Shown: positions 4,226-5,380 of the stretch, piece by piece
Position numbering within the stretch: position 1 is the stretch's first letter
Layout: the number at the start of each line of letters is the position of its first letter
Assembly: GCA_009776595.1 (NCBI GenBank)
Contig: WRNN01000001.1
Span: forward strand, 5,217 to 10,596
From: Clostridiales bacterium
Lineage (GTDB): Bacteria > Bacillota > Peptococcia > DRI-13 > UBA5745
Length of the DNA: 5,380 nucleotides
Direction of reading: 5' to 3'
The notes under the pieces: model-generated
What the model saw: the letters and a program-made list of their open reading frames with translations, nothing else
What the model was told of the DNA's origin: nothing
Database searches by the model: none
Program-made: the position numbers and the translations under genes

Positions 4226-5380
4226 CTATTTCAGGAAACCCTGATAATTACGCATCATCAATTGGGATTCCAACTGTTTTACCGAATCCAGAACTACGCC
4301 GACCACGATCAAAAGGCTGGTGCTGCCTAAAGCGAGCTGCAATGAGGTAAACTGCATCAGCAAAGTGGGCACGGTGGCGATAAAGGCCAGAAAAATAGCA
4401 CCCGCCATAGTAATTCGGTTCGATATTCTGGCCAGATGATCCGAGGTCGGGCGACCGGGCCTCAAGCCGGGGATAAAGCCCCCGTATTTCTTCAGGTCGT
4501 CCGCGATTTGAATCACGTTGAGCGTGATAGCGGAATAGAAAAAGGTAAAGAATACGATCAAAAGCGCGTAAACCCCTTGATACCAGACTTTACCCGGATC
4601 GAAGAAATTACTCACGCTCACCGCGCCGGCACTGTTAGGAAACCAGCTGGCAATCTGCCCGGGAAACATGAGAATGGTCATGGCAAAAATGATAGGAAGT
4701 ACGCCGGCCTGATTCACCCTTAGAGGAATATGCGTATTCTGCCCTCCATAGATCTTCCGCCCCACGACCCTCTTCGCATACTGAACCGGCACACGGCGCT
4801 GGCCTTCGTTCAACAAAACGACCGACATGACCAGCAGTATTGCGACAATCAGCATCACTACCGCAACGATAATCCTTGTCAAATCAACAGAGATGTACTC
4901 AAAAATAGAGATTAAACCGAAAGGCAGCCGGGATACAATACCTGCAAAAATCAGGATCGATATGCCGTTGCCTATCCCCCGGTCATTGATCTGTTCTCCC
5001 ATCCACATCAGAAAAGCTGTGCCTGCAGTTAATGATATGGACACGATGGCGACGTTCATCCAGGTATAGCTAAGATACGCGGTGCGAAAACCCATTGAAA
5101 TCCCTACTGCCTGTACAAAAGCCAGAACCACGGTCAGATAACGGGATATCGACGCGATTTTCTTCCTACCATCCGCATCTTTATTCATTTCCTCCAGCTT
5201 GGGAATGACCACCGTGAGCAGCTGCATGATAATCGATGCGTTGACATAGGGCGTGATGCTCATGGCAAATACGGAGAAATTCTTAAAAGCGCCGCCTGAG
5301 ATAACGTCAAAGAAGCCGAGCAATTGCCCGCTGCTTAATTCCCTGATGATATCCGTATTAATGCCGGGTACCGGCACGTG
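4226..5380 (-). CDS. secY: Preprotein translocase subunit SecY (N-terminus outside window)
   Basis: These 384 C-terminal residues run off the right edge. The first visible residues, HVPVPGIN, lie after the first helix begins in SecY, so roughly 30-40 residues are missing; a GTG at 5375-5377 is an internal Val codon and not the start. SecY is the membrane channel of the Sec translocon, working with SecE, SecG, SecA and FtsY. Visible landmarks, numbered from the edge, are the plug/TM2 region at 16-57, the loop PKLEEMNKDADGRKKIA (60-76), and MGEQINDRGIGNGISILIFA (127-146). Further on are the loop-C4 signature RRVPVQYAKRVVGRKIYGGQ (195-214), VNQAGVLPIIFA (222-233), and loop C5, KKYGGFIPGLRPGRPTSDHL (297-316), with its key Arg. 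The protein ends MMRNYQGFLK at a TAG. About nine hydrophobic segments are seen. adk follows after 32 nt. Confidence 0.97.
   Translation of the reverse strand, partial: HVPVPGINTDIIRELSSGQLLGFFDVISGGAFKNFSVFAMSITPYVNASIIMQLLTVVIPKLEEMNKDADGRKKIASISRYLTVVLAFVQAVGISMGFRTAYLSYTWMNVAIVSISLTAGTAFLMWMGEQINDRGIGNGISILIFAGIVSRLPFGLISIFEYISVDLTRIIVAVVMLIVAILLVMSVVLLNEGQRRVPVQYAKRVVGRKIYGGQNTHIPLRVNQAGVLPIIFAMTILMFPGQIASWFPNSAGAVSVSNFFDPGKVWYQGVYALLIVFFTFFYSAITLNVIQIADDLKKYGGFIPGLRPGRPTSDHLARISNRITMAGAIFLAFIATVPTLLMQFTSLQLALGSTSLLIVVGVVLDSVKQLESQLMMRNYQGFLK

Noticed and set aside
3918..4350. Plus-strand open frames antisense to adk and the adk-secY junction
   Set aside because: Their translations show no motifs and the opposite strand is fully explained by adk and secY.
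5375..5377. GTG as the start codon of secY
   Set aside because: The reading frame continues open to the window edge, and PVPGIN is internal in SecY proteins; this is a Val codon.

Overview
The window carries the promoter-distal end of a bacterial spc/alpha ribosomal-protein locus on the minus strand. At the left edge it meets the tail of an unrelated ABC transporter gene on the plus strand. The protein sequences point to the Bacillota (Clostridia- or Negativicutes-like). RpoA has the short form (315 residues) with a Bacillus-type C-terminal domain, Adk has the zinc-type LID, IF1 is 72 residues, and S4 is the four-cysteine form found in many anaerobic Firmicutes. I cannot name a genus from this sequence.

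Layout from right to left, which is the direction of minus-strand transcription: secY (5' end beyond the window), adk, a 147-nt non-coding gap, infA, rpmJ, rpsM, rpsK, rpsD, rpoA, rplQ, and an apparently bidirectional intrinsic terminator at 240-273. The last 61 codons of an ABC exporter then run toward the operon from the other side. Except for the adk-infA gap, cistrons are 12-32 nt apart. Several Shine-Dalgarno sequences share bases with the preceding stop codon, so translation is probably coupled through much of the array. rpmJ is only 37 codons and is easily missed; it is clearly present at 3056-3169.

The genes combine protein export (SecY), adenylate balance (Adk), translation initiation (IF1), ribosome structure (L36, S13, S11, S4, L17) and transcription (RNA polymerase alpha), the usual growth-linked grouping. 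What departs from the common Firmicutes pattern is mostly absence. No methionine aminopeptidase gene (map) or small KOW-protein gene lies between adk and infA, and no ecfA/ecfT/truA genes follow rplQ. The place where map would be expected holds a structured, apparently non-coding spacer. I see no mobile element, CRISPR array, tRNA or rRNA, and no convincing novel system. The most interesting stretch is the adk-infA spacer.
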